From Acidovorax sp. (GTDB lineage: Bacteria; Pseudomonadota; Gammaproteobacteria; Burkholderiales; Burkholderiaceae_C), in contig JAITLO010000013.1 in assembly GCA_031277855.1 (NCBI GenBank), positions 47,278-111,277 of the forward strand: a stretch of DNA of 64,000 nt. The letters are read 5' to 3'. The position numbers were made by a program, and so were the translations under genes. Below, in pieces: positions 7,586 to 19,885 of the stretch; position 1 is the stretch's first letter, and each line of letters starts with the position of its first letter. The notes beneath the pieces were generated by a model that worked only from the letters and a program-made list of their open reading frames with translations, ran no database searches and was not told the origin of the DNA.

Positions 7586-9391
7586 ATGAGCTACTCCAAA
7601 GCGAATATCACCAAGCGCAAGTTTGACGTTGTCATCGTCGGTGCCGGCGGCTCCGGCCTGCGCGCTGCCCTGGAACTGTCCCGTGCCGGCCTGTCCGTCG
7701 CCTCGCTGTCCAAGGTCTTCCCCACCCGTTCGCACACCGTGGCCGCCCAAGGCGGCGTGTCGGCTTCCCTGGGCAATATGTCCGAGGACAACTGGCACTA
7801 TCACTTCTACGACACCATCAAGGGTTCCGACTGGCTGGGCGACCAGGACGCCATCGAGTTCATGTGCCGCGAAGCACCGAACGTGGTGATCGAGCTGGAA
7901 CACTTCGGCATGCCTTTTGACCGCAATGCCGACGGCACCATCTACCAGCGCCCCTTCGGCGGTCACACCGCCAACTACGGCGAAAAGCCTGTGCAACGCG
8001 CCTGCGCCGCGGCTGACCGTACCGGCCACGCCATGCTGCACACGCTGTACCAGCAGAACGTCAAGTCCAAGACCAACTTCTTTGTGGAATGGATGGCGCT
8101 GGACCTGATCCGCAATCCCCAGGGCGATGTGGTCGGTGTCACAGCCATCGAACTGGAAACCGGCGACCTGTACGAGCTGCACGCCAAGGCCGTGCTGCTG
8201 GCCACCGGTGGCGCTGGCCGCATCTTCCAGGCATCGACCAATGCCTTCATCAACACCGGCGACGGCCTGGGCATGGCGGCACGTGCCGGCATCCCGCTGC
8301 AGGACATGGAGTTCTGGCAGTTCCACCCCACCGGCGTGGCCGGTGCAGGCGTGCTGCTGACCGAAGGCTGCCGCGGTGAAGGCGCTATTCTTTTGAATAG
8401 CGAAGGCGAGCGCTTCATGGAGCGTTACGCTCCCACGCTGAAGGACCTGGCTCCGCGCGACTTCGTGTCCCGCTCCATGGACCAGGAAATCAAGGAAGGT
8501 CGCGGCTGCGGTCCCAACAAGGACTACATCCTGATGAAACTGGACCACCTGGGTGCAGACACCATCCGCAAGCGCCTGCCTTCGGTGGAAGAAATCGGCC
8601 ACAACTTCGCCAACGTGGACATCACCAAGGAACCCATTCCCGTGGTGCCCACCATCCACTACCAGATGGGTGGCGTGCCCACCAACATCAACGGCCAGGT
8701 CGTTGTCTGGGACGGTCAGCAAAACCAGGTGGTCAACGGTCTCTACGCCGTGGGCGAATGCTCCTGCGTGTCGGTGCACGGCGCCAACCGCCTGGGCACC
8801 AACTCGCTGCTGGACCTGCTGGTCTTCGGCAAGTCCGCCGGCAAGCACATCGTGCAGTTCGTCAACAACTACGGCCCGCACCATGAAGTGCCTGCCGACG
8901 GCGCTGACCGCACCCTGGAACGCCTCAACCAGCTGGACAACTCCAAGGAGGGCGTCTACGCCCAGGATCTGGCCGGCGAAATCCGTACCTCCATGCAGCA
9001 GCACGCTGGTGTGTTCCGCACGCAAAAGAGCATGGACGAAGGCGTGGTCAAGATCAACGCCCTGCGCGAGCAAGTGGGCTCCGTGACCCTGAAGGACAAG
9101 TCCAAGGTCTGGAACACCGCCCGCATGGAAGCCCTGGAAGTGGACAACCTGATCGAAGTCGCTCAGGCCACCATGACCTCGGCCGCTGCCCGCAAGGAAT
9201 GCCGTGGCGCACACACCGTGTACGACTACGAGCACCCTGCCGACCACCCCGAATTCCCGCTGGGCCGCAACGACAAGGAATGGCTCAAGCACACCATGTG
9301 GGACAGCGCCACCAACAGCCTGTCGTACAAGCCTGTGAACCTCAAGCCCCTGACCGTGGACAGCGTGCCGCCCAAGGTCCGCACGTTCTAA
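7586..9391 (+). CDS. sdhA: Succinate dehydrogenase flavoprotein subunit
   Basis: A 601-residue catalytic subunit of complex II that oxidises succinate to fumarate with covalent FAD. Seen: dinucleotide-binding VVIVGAGGSGLRAALELSRA near residue 13, the flavin-linked histidine in SHTVAAQGGVSASLGN near 45, HPTGVAGAGVLLTEGCRGEG near 245, and the C-terminal substrate and flavin region ANRLGTNSLLDLLVFGKSAG near 400. Length and ending (PPKVRTF) are normal. It is cotranscribed with sdhB 27 nt downstream. Confidence 0.97.
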   Translation: MSYSKANITKRKFDVVIVGAGGSGLRAALELSRAGLSVASLSKVFPTRSHTVAAQGGVSASLGNMSEDNWHYHFYDTIKGSDWLGDQDAIEFMCREAPNVVIELEHFGMPFDRNADGTIYQRPFGGHTANYGEKPVQRACAAADRTGHAMLHTLYQQNVKSKTNFFVEWMALDLIRNPQGDVVGVTAIELETGDLYELHAKAVLLATGGAGRIFQASTNAFINTGDGLGMAARAGIPLQDMEFWQFHPTGVAGAGVLLTEGCRGEGAILLNSEGERFMERYAPTLKDLAPRDFVSRSMDQEIKEGRGCGPNKDYILMKLDHLGADTIRKRLPSVEEIGHNFANVDITKEPIPVVPTIHYQMGGVPTNINGQVVVWDGQQNQVVNGLYAVGECSCVSVHGANRLGTNSLLDLLVFGKSAGKHIVQFVNNYGPHHEVPADGADRTLERLNQLDNSKEGVYAQDLAGEIRTSMQQHAGVFRTQKSMDEGVVKINALREQVGSVTLKDKSKVWNTARMEALEVDNLIEVAQATMTSAAARKECRGAHTVYDYEHPADHPEFPLGRNDKEWLKHTMWDSATNSLSYKPVNLKPLTVDSVPPKVRTF

Positions 9392-9418
9392 TCCAGCCGC
9401 CCACGAGAGAAGATCAAA

Positions 9419-10123
9419 ATGAAGCGTACTTTCAAAATCTACCGCTACGACCCCGATAAAGACGCCAAGCCCTACATGCAGACCGTCCAAGTCGAACTGG
9501 ACGGCCATGAGCGCATGCTGCTGGACGCCCTGGTCAAGCTCAAGGCCCAGGACCCCACCATCTCCTTCCGCCGCTCCTGCCGCGAAGGCGTGTGCGGTTC
9601 GGACGCCATGAACATCAACGGCAAGAACGGCCTGGCCTGCCTGACGAACATGAACACCCTCAAGGGTGACATCGTCTTGAAGCCCCTGCCCGGTCTGCCC
9701 GTGATCCGCGACCTGATCGTGGACATGACGCAGTTCTTCAAGCAGTACCACTCGATCAAGCCCTATCTGCAAAGCGATATCTACGCTACGCCGAGCAAGG
9801 AGCGTCTGCAGTCGCCCGAAGAGCGTGAAGAGCTCAACGGCCTGTACGAGTGCATTCTGTGCGCCAGCTGCTCCACCAGCTGCCCCAGCTTCTGGTGGAA
9901 CCCCGACAAGTTCGTGGGCCCGGCCGGTCTGCTGCAGGCTTACCGCTTCATCGCGGACAGCCGCGACACGTTCACCGGCGAGCGTCTGGACAACTTGGAA
10001 GACCCGTACCGCCTGTTCCGCTGCCACACCATCATGAACTGCGTGGACGTGTGCCCCAAGCACCTGAACCCCACCAAGGCCATTGGCAAGATCAAGGAAC
10101 TGATGGTCCGTCGGGCCATCTAA
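9419..10123 (+). CDS. sdhB: Succinate dehydrogenase iron-sulfur subunit
   Basis: A 234-residue electron-transfer subunit of complex II. All three cluster motifs are intact: SCREGVCGSDAMNINGKNGL with the following AC for [2Fe-2S] near residues 57-78, CILCASCSTSCP for [4Fe-4S] near 147, and CHTIMNCVDVCPKHLNP for [3Fe-4S] near 203. It passes electrons from SdhA flavin to ubiquinone at SdhCD. sdhE follows after 11 nt. Confidence 0.97.
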   Translation: MKRTFKIYRYDPDKDAKPYMQTVQVELDGHERMLLDALVKLKAQDPTISFRRSCREGVCGSDAMNINGKNGLACLTNMNTLKGDIVLKPLPGLPVIRDLIVDMTQFFKQYHSIKPYLQSDIYATPSKERLQSPEEREELNGLYECILCASCSTSCPSFWWNPDKFVGPAGLLQAYRFIADSRDTFTGERLDNLEDPYRLFRCHTIMNCVDVCPKHLNPTKAIGKIKELMVRRAI

Positions 10124-10134
10124 CTGGACACACC

Positions 10135-10428
10135 ATGACCGAGACGCTGCTCGAAGAACGAGAACGCGACCTGCTGCGCTGGCGTAGCCGACGTGGCCTG
10201 GTGGAGAACGATCTGTTCATCGAGCAGTTCTTCGCCGCCTACGGCGACCAGCTGACGCGGAGGCACGCAGCTGGCATGTCCGCCCTGATGGATCTGGCGG
10301 ACAACGATCTGATGGACCTGTTCCTGCGCCGCAAGGAGCCGGAAGGTGCATTGGACACCCCCGAAGTTAGAGAAGTGCTCGAGCTGGTGCGCAAGCGCCA
10401 GCCGGGAGCACAGACACACACAAGCTAG
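10135..10428 (+). CDS. sdhE: FAD assembly factor SdhE (CptB/YgfY family)
   Basis: A 97-residue small acidic protein of the DUF339/SdhE family, which promotes covalent attachment of FAD to SdhA. The family signature is [16 protein letters not shown] near residue 20 (usually R-R-G-x-x-E-x-D), followed by the acidic [14 protein letters not shown] near 50. Position directly after sdhB, 11 nt downstream and before gltA, matches betaproteobacterial sdh operons and supports the assignment. ATG at 10135 is the family start. Confidence 0.92.
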   Translation: MTETLLEERERDLLRWRSRRGLVENDLFIEQFFAAYGDQLTRRHAAGMSALMDLADNDLMDLFLRRKEPEGALDTPEVREVLELVRKRQPGAQTHTS

Positions 10429-10460
10429 GCCCACTAGCTCATCAGAGAAGGAAGTTGGAA

Positions 10461-11771
10461 ATGAAATTAGCTGATAACAAAGCTACGCTGTCGTTCAGCA
10501 ACGGCGCCCCCAGCGTCGAGCTGCCGGTCTACCAGGGCAATATTGGCCCGGATGTGATCGACATCCGCAAGCTCTACGGTCAATCCGGTATGTTCACCTA
10601 CGACCCCGGCTTCCTCTCGACCGCATCCTGCCAGTCGGCGATCACCTATATCGACGGCGACAAGGGCGAGCTGCTGTACCGCGGCTACCCCATCGAGCAG
10701 CTGGCCAAGAACTGCAACTTCCTGGAAACCTGCTATTTGCTGCTGTACGGCGAGCTGCCCAACGAAGCGCAAAAGGCTGACTTCGAAAACCGCGTGACCC
10801 AGCACACCATGGTCAACGAGCAGATGCAGTTCTTCCTGCGCGGCTTCCGCCGTGATGCTCACCCCATGGCCGTTCTGACCGGTCTGGTGGGCGGCATGTC
10901 GGCCTTCTACCATGACAGCACCGACATCACCAACCCCGAGCACCGTGAAATCGCCGCGATCCGCCTGATCGCCAAGATGCCCACGCTGGTCTCCATGGCT
11001 TACAAGTACGGCATCGGTGCGCCCTACATGTACCCCAAGAACGACCTGAGCTACGCCGGCAACTTCATGCGCATGATGTTCGGCAACCCCTGCGAAGAGT
11101 ACAAGGTGAACCCCGTGGTCGAGCGCGCGCTGGACCGCATCTTCATCCTGCACGCAGACCACGAGCAAAACGCCTCCACCTCCACCGTGCGCCTGTGCGG
11201 CTCCTCGGGTACCAACCCATTTGCCGCCATCTCCGCCGGTGTGGCCTGCCTGTGGGGCCCTGCCCACGGCGGCGCGAACGAAGCCTGCCTGAACATGCTG
11301 GAGCACATCCAGGCCAACGGCGGCATTGCCAAGGTCGGCGAGTTCATGGAGCAAGTCAAGGACAAGAACAGCGGCGTGAAGCTGATGGGCTTTGGCCACC
11401 GCGTCTACAAGAACTACGATCCCCGCGCCAAGCTGATGCAGGAAACCTGCAACGAAATCCTGCAAGAGCTGGGCCTGGAAAAGGATCCGCTGTTCGCACT
11501 GGCCAAGCAGCTGGAAAAGATTGCCCTGGAAGACGACTACTTCGTGCAGCGCAAGCTCTACCCGAACGTGGACTTCTACTCCGGCATCGTGCAGCGCGCC
11601 ATCGGCATCCCTGTCAAGCTGTTCACCGGCATCTTCGCCCTGGCCCGCACCGTGGGCTGGATCGCCCAGCTCAACGAGCAAATGGCTGACCCCGAGTACA
11701 AGATCGGCCGTCCCCGCCAGCTGTTCACCGGCTCGGTGTCCCGCGACGTCAAGCCCATCGCCCAGCGTTGA
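10461..11771 (+). CDS. gltA: Citrate synthase (type II)
   Basis: A 436-residue citrate synthase that condenses acetyl-CoA and oxaloacetate. Catalytic regions are present: [16 protein letters not shown] near residue 262 (oxaloacetate-binding His), [17 protein letters not shown] near 305 (catalytic His), and [10 protein letters not shown] near 362 (catalytic Asp). The N-terminal beta domain indicates the hexameric, NADH-sensitive Gram-negative type. The start at 10461 has GAAGGAAG upstream; an in-frame TTG six bases earlier is less likely. It closes the sdh-gltA operon and is followed by a strong terminator at 11804. Confidence 0.97.
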   Translation: MKLADNKATLSFSNGAPSVELPVYQGNIGPDVIDIRKLYGQSGMFTYDPGFLSTASCQSAITYIDGDKGELLYRGYPIEQLAKNCNFLETCYLLLYGELPNEAQKADFENRVTQHTMVNEQMQFFLRGFRRDAHPMAVLTGLVGGMSAFYHDSTDITNPEHREIAAIRLIAKMPTLVSMAYKYGIGAPYMYPKNDLSYAGNFMRMMFGNPCEEYKVNPVVERALDRIFILHADHEQNASTSTVRLCGSSGTNPFAAISAGVACLWGPAHGGANEACLNMLEHIQANGGIAKVGEFMEQVKDKNSGVKLMGFGHRVYKNYDPRAKLMQETCNEILQELGLEKDPLFALAKQLEKIALEDDYFVQRKLYPNVDFYSGIVQRAIGIPVKLFTGIFALARTVGWIAQLNEQMADPEYKIGRPRQLFTGSVSRDVKPIAQR

Positions 11772-11803
11772 TCTATGCGCCGCAAGGCGCATACCGACAT
11801 GGC

Positions 11804-11840
11804 AAAAAGCCCGCATGCCTTGCGCCTGCGGGCTTTTTCT
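11804..11840. terminator. Bidirectional intrinsic terminator between gltA and pobA
   Basis: A 12-bp stem (AAAAAGCCCGCA with TGCGGGCTTTTT) and an 11-nt loop, with T-runs on both strands. It lies between the convergent ends of gltA (11771) and pobA (11880) and should stop transcription from both sides. Confidence 0.92.
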
Positions 11841-11879
11841 TTGTGCGCAAAGCCTTGTCCATGGGCTGCGGCCAGGCCT

Positions 11880-13067
<1,188 letters not shown>

Positions 13068-13103
13068 TCACATCGATAGCAAGCAATGCGCTCTGTGACT
13101 CGC

Positions 13104-14995
<1,892 letters not shown>

Positions 14996-15460
14996 TTAGT
15001 CCTTGTGCGCTTCTTGCGCTTTCACACCGGCAGCGCCGGCATCGCCCGAAGGCCCTGCCTGGTGCTGGGCATCGCCTTCCTCGCCCACATAGCGGTTGCC
15101 CTCGGGCGAGCGCCCCCCGGCGACCATCATGGCGCGGTAGGCTTCCTCGCTCATGCCGGTCATGGAGCCTGCCATTTGCTGAAAGCTTTTGCCATCCGTG
15201 GCACCGATCTTGGCCAGAAAGTAGATATTCCCACCCAGCTGCAAACAGCGGTTCAGATCGCGTACCAGCACGGCCTGTTTCTGCGCCTCGCTCATGGCCC
15301 AGGCATCGAGGTAGGCGCGCTCATCCTGCTTGAAGCGCTGGCGGTTTTCGGCCCGCATCAGCGACATGCAGAACTGGTTGAGCCAATAGCCTTTGCGCGA
15401 CTGATCGGCATCAAAAACAATGGTGCCGGGCACGTCCAGATAAGGTTTGTCCAATGCCAT
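14996..15460 (-). CDS. pmdA: Protocatechuate 4,5-dioxygenase alpha subunit
   Basis: A 154-residue small subunit of the dioxygenase (LigA family), which covers the active site of the beta subunit. Features: LDVPGTIVFDADQSRKGYWL near residue 8, QFCMSLMRAENRQRFK near 29, LNRCLQLGGNIYFLAKIGAT near 69 and MTGMSEEAYRAMMVAGGRSP near 100. The last 30 residues are a Gly/Ala/Glu-rich tail, making it somewhat longer than SYK-6 LigA. The ATG has AAGGAGA at good spacing. A 170-nt gap to pmdD, unusually long for this operon, is largely filled by an interspersed repeat. Confidence 0.94.
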   Translation of the reverse strand: MALDKPYLDVPGTIVFDADQSRKGYWLNQFCMSLMRAENRQRFKQDERAYLDAWAMSEAQKQAVLVRDLNRCLQLGGNIYFLAKIGATDGKSFQQMAGSMTGMSEEAYRAMMVAGGRSPEGNRYVGEEGDAQHQAGPSGDAGAAGVKAQEAHKD

Positions 15461-15550
15461 GCTGTCTCCTTGTCAACTCTTTTCGTTTTCTCCAGAGGGC
15501 GCCAAGCCAGGTACACAGCGCGCAAAACGGGCGCAGCCCAACGTCAGAGA

Positions 15551-15640
15551 CACCGCGCAAGGGCCGCCCCGCCGCGCTGGTGTCGCCGGCTGCCCGTATG
15601 CCCCCCTGGGGGGAAGGCGCCGCAGGCGACTCAGGGGGGG
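15551..15640 (-). repeat. Stop-codon-abutting interspersed repeat, copy 1
   Basis: Read on the minus strand it begins with CCCCCCCTGAGTCGCC, whose TGA is the pmdD stop codon. It continues through a GCGCCTTCCCCCC/GGGGGG hairpin and ends in CAGCGCGGCGGGGCGGCCCT followed by TGCGCGG. The last part is nearly identical to 25178-25206, and the first part matches 25117 and 57165-57195. It lies between pmdD and pmdA inside the operon. Confidence 0.75.
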
Positions 15641-16566
15641 CAAAATTCCTCCGGCCAATACAAGCGCATGGGGTTGTCCACCAGCAGCTTGCGCTGCAGC
15701 TCGGCCGTGGGTGCGATATGGGGGATGACGTCGACCAGCAGTCCGTCATCGGGCATGTGCTGCCGGAGGTTGGGGTGAGGCCAGTCCGTGCCCCACAGCA
15801 CGCGCTCGGGAAACTCCTGGATCACACGACGGGCAAAGGGCTGGACATCGCGGTAAGCGCCCTGCTCCAACGGTTGGCCCGGCAGCGCCGCTGGGCCGGT
15901 GAGGGACAGGCGCTCGGGGCAGCTGAGCTTGCTCCAGATGTTGGGATGCTCGCGCATCAACTGGAGAAACAACGCGAACTCCGCACTGTCCACGCCCTGG
16001 GCCACGTCCGGGCGGCCCATGTGGTCCACCACCACGGTGGTGGGCAAACGGGTGAAAAAGTCCCAGAGCTCGGGCAGGTCTGCGGCCTCGAAATACACCA
16101 CCACATGCCAGCCCAACTGGGCGATGCGGCCGGCAATCTCCAGCAGCTCATCCTTGGGCGTGAAGTCCACCAAACGCTTGACGAAGTTAAAGCGCACGCC
16201 GCGCACGCCGGCAGCGTGCAGGTCTTGCAGCTCCCCGTCCGTGACGCTGCGGCGCACCGTGGCCACGCCACGCGCCCGGCCCGCGCTGGCCCGGCAGGCA
16301 TCAACCATGGCGCGGTTGTCTGCGCCATGGCAGGTGGCTTGCACAATCACATTGCGGGCAAAACCCAGGTGGTCGCGCAGCGCAAACAGCTGGGCCTTAC
16401 CGGCGTCGCAAGGCGTGTATTTGCGCTCGGGCGCAAACGGAAACTCGTCGCCGGGCCCAAACACATGGCAATGGGCATCGACCGCGCCTGCGGGCAGCTG
16501 AAAGCGCGGTGTGGAGGGGCCTTGATACCAGTCCAGCCAGCCCGGTGTTTTTTCGAAGGCACTCAT
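15631..16566 (-). CDS. pmdD: 2-pyrone-4,6-dicarboxylate hydrolase
   Basis: A 311-residue amidohydrolase-superfamily lactonase (LigI type) that opens the pyrone ring to 4-oxalomesaconate. Evidence: the strand-1 motif VDAHCHVFGPGDEFPFAPER near residue 29, RGVRFNFVKRLVDF near 122, VVDHMGRPD near 178 and WGTDWPHPN near 256 with the catalytic Asp. Length is close to LigI and PmdD. The terminal codons Cys-Pro-Pro-stop fall inside an interspersed repeat that supplies the stop. pmdF ends 10 nt upstream. Confidence 0.94.
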   Translation of the reverse strand: MSAFEKTPGWLDWYQGPSTPRFQLPAGAVDAHCHVFGPGDEFPFAPERKYTPCDAGKAQLFALRDHLGFARNVIVQATCHGADNRAMVDACRASAGRARGVATVRRSVTDGELQDLHAAGVRGVRFNFVKRLVDFTPKDELLEIAGRIAQLGWHVVVYFEAADLPELWDFFTRLPTTVVVDHMGRPDVAQGVDSAEFALFLQLMREHPNIWSKLSCPERLSLTGPAALPGQPLEQGAYRDVQPFARRVIQEFPERVLWGTDWPHPNLRQHMPDDGLLVDVIPHIAPTAELQRKLLVDNPMRLYWPEEFCPP

Positions 16567-16576
16567 AAACTGCCCC

Positions 16577-17260
16577 TCAATCTATGTAGTGCAGGCCGGC
16601 CTGGGCCAAAGGTTCCCGCATCTGGTACATGTCCAGCCCCAGCACGCCACTGGCCAGCCTGGCGCGTTTTTCCGTCTCCAGGCGCTCGCGTTTTTGCGCC
16701 GCCTCCAGCACCTGGACCGCACGGGCGGCGGGCACGCAGACCACACCGTCGTCATCGGCCACGATCACATCGCCGGGCTGCACCAGTTGGCCCGCACACA
16801 CCACGGGAATGTTGACCGAGCCCAGCGTGGCCTTGATGCAGCCCTTGGCAGAGATGGCCTTGCTCCACACGGCAAAGCCCATGTCCTGCAGCGTTTTCAC
16901 ATCGCGCACGCCGGCATCGATGACCAGAGCCCGGGCTCCCCGGGCCTGGAAGCTGGTGGCCAGCAGGTCGCCAAAATAGCCATCCGTGCATGCGCTGGTG
17001 ACGGCAGCCACCACGATGTCACCGGGCTGAATCTGCTCGGCCACCACATGCAGCATCCAGTTGTCACCGGGCTGCAGCAGCACCGTGACGGCCGTGCCCG
17101 ACACCTGTGCCCCCGGGTAAACCGGCCGCATAGAAGGCTGGAGCAGGCCAACGCGCCCCTGCGCCTCATGCACCGTGGCCGTGCCCAGGGCTGCCAGCCC
17201 ATCGGCGGCAGCGCGATCGGCACGCAGAATGTGGCGGTAAACGACTCCGAGTTCGTACAT
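16577..17260 (-). CDS. pmdF: 4-carboxy-4-hydroxy-2-oxoadipate aldolase
   Basis: A 227-residue class II, divalent-metal aldolase of the RraA-like/HMG fold (LigK type). It splits 4-carboxy-4-hydroxy-2-oxoadipate into pyruvate and oxaloacetate, the final step of the pathway. Visible: [16 protein letters not shown] near residue 26, [20 protein letters not shown] near 55, the conserved [18 protein letters not shown] near 104 with its active-site Arg and Asp, and [17 protein letters not shown] near 158. The start at 17260 matches family length and has AGAGGAA upstream; the frame is open 10 codons further. Confidence 0.94.
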   Translation of the reverse strand: MYELGVVYRHILRADRAAADGLAALGTATVHEAQGRVGLLQPSMRPVYPGAQVSGTAVTVLLQPGDNWMLHVVAEQIQPGDIVVAAVTSACTDGYFGDLLATSFQARGARALVIDAGVRDVKTLQDMGFAVWSKAISAKGCIKATLGSVNIPVVCAGQLVQPGDVIVADDDGVVCVPAARAVQVLEAAQKRERLETEKRARLASGVLGLDMYQMREPLAQAGLHYID

Positions 17261-17383
17261 TGCGATTCCTCTTGAGACCATGTTTCCCAAAAAACATGAG
17301 CATTCAGCGCTTTGGTTTCAAAGGTTTCCGTATGAAATTCATTGAAAACCCAATCCCCTCAAGCGCTGACAGCTCCTTTTTTC

Positions 17384-18412
17384 TTAGAGCCCTCTGGCCT
17401 TGAGCGCACTGTCCAGCCGCGTGAACACACGGCGTGCATTGCCTTCATAGACCATGTGCCGCTCCGCGTCCGTGAGATTTGGTGTGGCCGCGATAAAGCG
17501 CTTGGTATCGTCGTAGTGGTGGCCGGTTTGCGGGTCTATGCCGCGCACGGCGCCAATCATTTCGCTGGCAAACAGAATGTTTTTCACCGGGATCACCTCG
17601 GTCAGCAGATTGATGCCGCTTTGGTGGTAGACGCAGGTGTCAAAAAAGATGTTGTGCAGCAGGTGCTCTTCCAGCAGCGGCTTTTTCAGCTCCTGGGCCA
17701 GGCCGCGAAACCGCCCCCAGTGGTAGGGCACGGCACCACCGCCGTGGGGAATCAAAAACTTGAGCGTGGGAAAGTCCTGGAACAGCTCGCTGTTCAGACA
17801 CTGCATAAAGGCCGTGGTGTCGGCATTCAGATAGTGGGCGCCCGTGGTGTGAAAACAGGTGTTGCAGCTGGTGGAGACATGGACCATGGCGGGGATGTCG
17901 TACTCCACCATTTTTTCGTAGAGCGGGTACCAGCTGCGATCGGACAGCGGCGGCGCGCTCCAGTGGCCGCCCGAGGGATCGGGGTTGAGATTGATGCCCA
18001 CGTTGCCGTACTGCTCCACGCATTTCACCAGCTCGGGGATGCAGGTCTTGGGCTCCACGCCCGGCGACTGGGGCAGCATGGCTGCGGGGATGAAATGATC
18101 GGGAAACAGCTGGCTGACGCGAAAGCACAGTTCGTTGCAGATCGCGGCCCAGGTGCTGGATGTCTCAAAGTCCCCGATGTGGTGGGCCATAAAGCTGGCG
18201 CGCGGGCTGAAGACGGTCAGGTCTGCACCGCGCTGGCGCATCAGCCGGAGCTGGTTGGCCTCTATGCTCTCGCGGATCTCGTCGTCGCTGATGCGCAAAT
18301 CGCTGGCCCTGGGCGCCTGGCCAGGGTTCTGCAGGCCCGCAATCTGCAGCGCACGCCAGGCCCCCAGCGCTGCAGGCGCCGTGGTGTAGTGGCCGTGGAC
18401 ATCGATGATCAT
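17384..18412 (-). CDS. pmdE: 4-oxalomesaconate hydratase
   Basis: A 342-residue amidohydrolase-fold hydratase (LigJ type, Zn-dependent) that adds water to the 4-oxalomesaconate enol tautomer. Evidence: IIDVHGHYTTAPAALGAWR at the N terminus, NPDPSGGHWSAPPLSDRSWY near residue 143, IPAMVHVSTSCNTCFHTTGA near 173, IPHGGGAVPYHWGRFRGL near 225 and ILFASEMIGAVRGIDPQTG near 281. It overlaps the end of pmdK by 4 nt. A 123-nt gap separates it from pmdF. Confidence 0.94.
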   Translation of the reverse strand: MIIDVHGHYTTAPAALGAWRALQIAGLQNPGQAPRASDLRISDDEIRESIEANQLRLMRQRGADLTVFSPRASFMAHHIGDFETSSTWAAICNELCFRVSQLFPDHFIPAAMLPQSPGVEPKTCIPELVKCVEQYGNVGINLNPDPSGGHWSAPPLSDRSWYPLYEKMVEYDIPAMVHVSTSCNTCFHTTGAHYLNADTTAFMQCLNSELFQDFPTLKFLIPHGGGAVPYHWGRFRGLAQELKKPLLEEHLLHNIFFDTCVYHQSGINLLTEVIPVKNILFASEMIGAVRGIDPQTGHHYDDTKRFIAATPNLTDAERHMVYEGNARRVFTRLDSALKARGL

Positions 18413-19824
18413 GACAGGCCCTCCGATGCGGGAGCGTGGGAGACATCAGCCGGCCCCTGCACGCTCGGCGCGGACTGCGGCCGGGGCGCGGCAAGCTGTT
18501 TGACGATCAAGGCCGCCATGGCAATCAAGCCTGGCACGGCCACCACGGCAAAAATGCTGCTGAAATCCAGCTGCCGCGCCGTGAGCTCGGCCACCAAAAA
18601 AGAACCCGCAATCCCGCCAAAGCGGCCCATGCCCAGCATCCAGGCCACGCCGGTGGCCCGGCCGCTGGTGGGATAGAAAGTCGCGGCCAGCGCCGGCATG
18701 GAGGATTGGGCCGTGTTCATCAGCGTGCCGGCCACCAGCACCGCCAGCACCAGCCAGCCCAGGTGGCCCACCTCCTGGCCTATCCACCAGATGGATGCGG
18801 CCGTCAGCGCATAGCCAATGGCGATGATGCGGTTGGCGTTGAAGCGGTCCATCAGCCAGCCAAAGAACACCGCGCCCACGCCCCCCAGCGGGAACAGGGC
18901 CGCCACCAAGGTACTGGTGCGCGTATCCAGGCCGGCGTCCTTGAGCAGCAGCGGCATCCAGTTGACCAGGGCATAGAAAATCACCAGCCCCATGAAATAG
19001 GCCAGCCACAGCATGACCGAACCCAGCCAGTAAGACCGGGACAGCACCACGGCCAGGCCGCTTTGGCCATCGGCCACGGGCTTGCTTTCCGTCATGGTGA
19101 AGCGGCGCACGCCCGCCAGCGAGGCCCCTGTCATGCGCTGCAACACCTGGCGAATCTGCTCGCTCGGGTACTGCCTGGCCACCATATGGCGCACCGACTC
19201 TGGCAGCAGAAAGCATAGCCCCAACACCAGCAGCAAGGGCGCAACCCCGCCCAGCAGCAGCACGCTGCGCCAACCCCACAGCGGAATCATCCAGGCCGCC
19301 AGAAAGCCGCCAAAGGCCGCGCCCAACGGAAAGCCGCAGAACATGGCATTGGTGATGGTGGAGCGGCGCGCATCCGGGCAGTACTCGCTCATCAAGGTCA
19401 CGGCATTGGGCATGGCCGCCCCCAGGCCCAGGCCGGTGACAAAGCGCAGCGCTGTGAGGGTGTGCAAATCCTGGGCGAAGGCAGAGCCCAGGCAGGCCAG
19501 GCCAAAAAGGCCACAGGCGCCCTCCAGCACCCGCTTGCGGCCCAAGCGGTCTGCCAGCGGACCGGACAGCAACGCGCCCCCTGCCAGTCCGAACAGCGCG
19601 GCGCTGAGCACCGGGGCCAGGGCCGGCTTGCTCACGCCCCACTCGGCCATCAGCGACGGTGCGATATAGCCTATGGCTGCCGTATCAAAACCGTCGAGCA
19701 GGACAATGCCAAAGCACAGGGCAAAAATCAGCCACTGATAGCCCGAAAACCGGTGCTCGTTGAGCACGGTCTGCACATCGACGGCCTCATCCTGAGGCGA
19801 GGTGCTTGCAGCAGATACTGGCAT
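18409..19824 (-). CDS. pmdK: Protocatechuate/aromatic acid MFS transporter
   Basis: A 471-residue major facilitator of the aromatic acid:H+ symporter (AAHS, PcaK/PmdK) family with 12 predicted helices. The signature LLDGFDTAAIGYIAPSL near residue 40 has the DGFD motif characteristic of this family, and GPLADRLGRKRVLEG near 88 is the MFS loop 2-3 motif. The start at 19824 has AAGGAG seven bases upstream. The frame stays open back to a GTG at 19884 and would add a His-rich leader (see that entry). Context points to uptake of protocatechuate or related aromatic acids. Confidence 0.9.
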   Translation of the reverse strand: MPVSAASTSPQDEAVDVQTVLNEHRFSGYQWLIFALCFGIVLLDGFDTAAIGYIAPSLMAEWGVSKPALAPVLSAALFGLAGGALLSGPLADRLGRKRVLEGACGLFGLACLGSAFAQDLHTLTALRFVTGLGLGAAMPNAVTLMSEYCPDARRSTITNAMFCGFPLGAAFGGFLAAWMIPLWGWRSVLLLGGVAPLLLVLGLCFLLPESVRHMVARQYPSEQIRQVLQRMTGASLAGVRRFTMTESKPVADGQSGLAVVLSRSYWLGSVMLWLAYFMGLVIFYALVNWMPLLLKDAGLDTRTSTLVAALFPLGGVGAVFFGWLMDRFNANRIIAIGYALTAASIWWIGQEVGHLGWLVLAVLVAGTLMNTAQSSMPALAATFYPTSGRATGVAWMLGMGRFGGIAGSFLVAELTARQLDFSSIFAVVAVPGLIAMAALIVKQLAAPRPQSAPSVQGPADVSHAPASEGLS

Positions 19825-19885
19825 GGCAGCGCTCCTTGGTTTCCGGTGGTGGTGGTGATGCTTGTTGTGGTGATGGTGCTTCACA
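19825..19885 (-). other. In-frame His-rich leader between pmdU and pmdK
   Basis: The 61 nt between the pmdU stop and the pmdK ATG are mostly CAC/CAT codons. They read without a stop in the pmdK frame as nine His plus Lys, Asn and Arg (from a GTG at 19884). The good ribosome-binding site lies inside this stretch, in front of ATG 19824, so translation of the leader is doubtful. Confidence 0.45.

Noticed and set aside
7580..10063. Long minus-strand open frame opposite sdhA and sdhB
   Set aside because: Antisense shadow of two strongly conserved genes; no start signals or recognisable domain.
19825..19884. GTG 19884 as the true start of pmdK, giving a His-tagged transporter
   Set aside because: The AAGGAG in front of ATG 19824 is well placed and the family N terminus follows it; the leader is kept only as an oddity.
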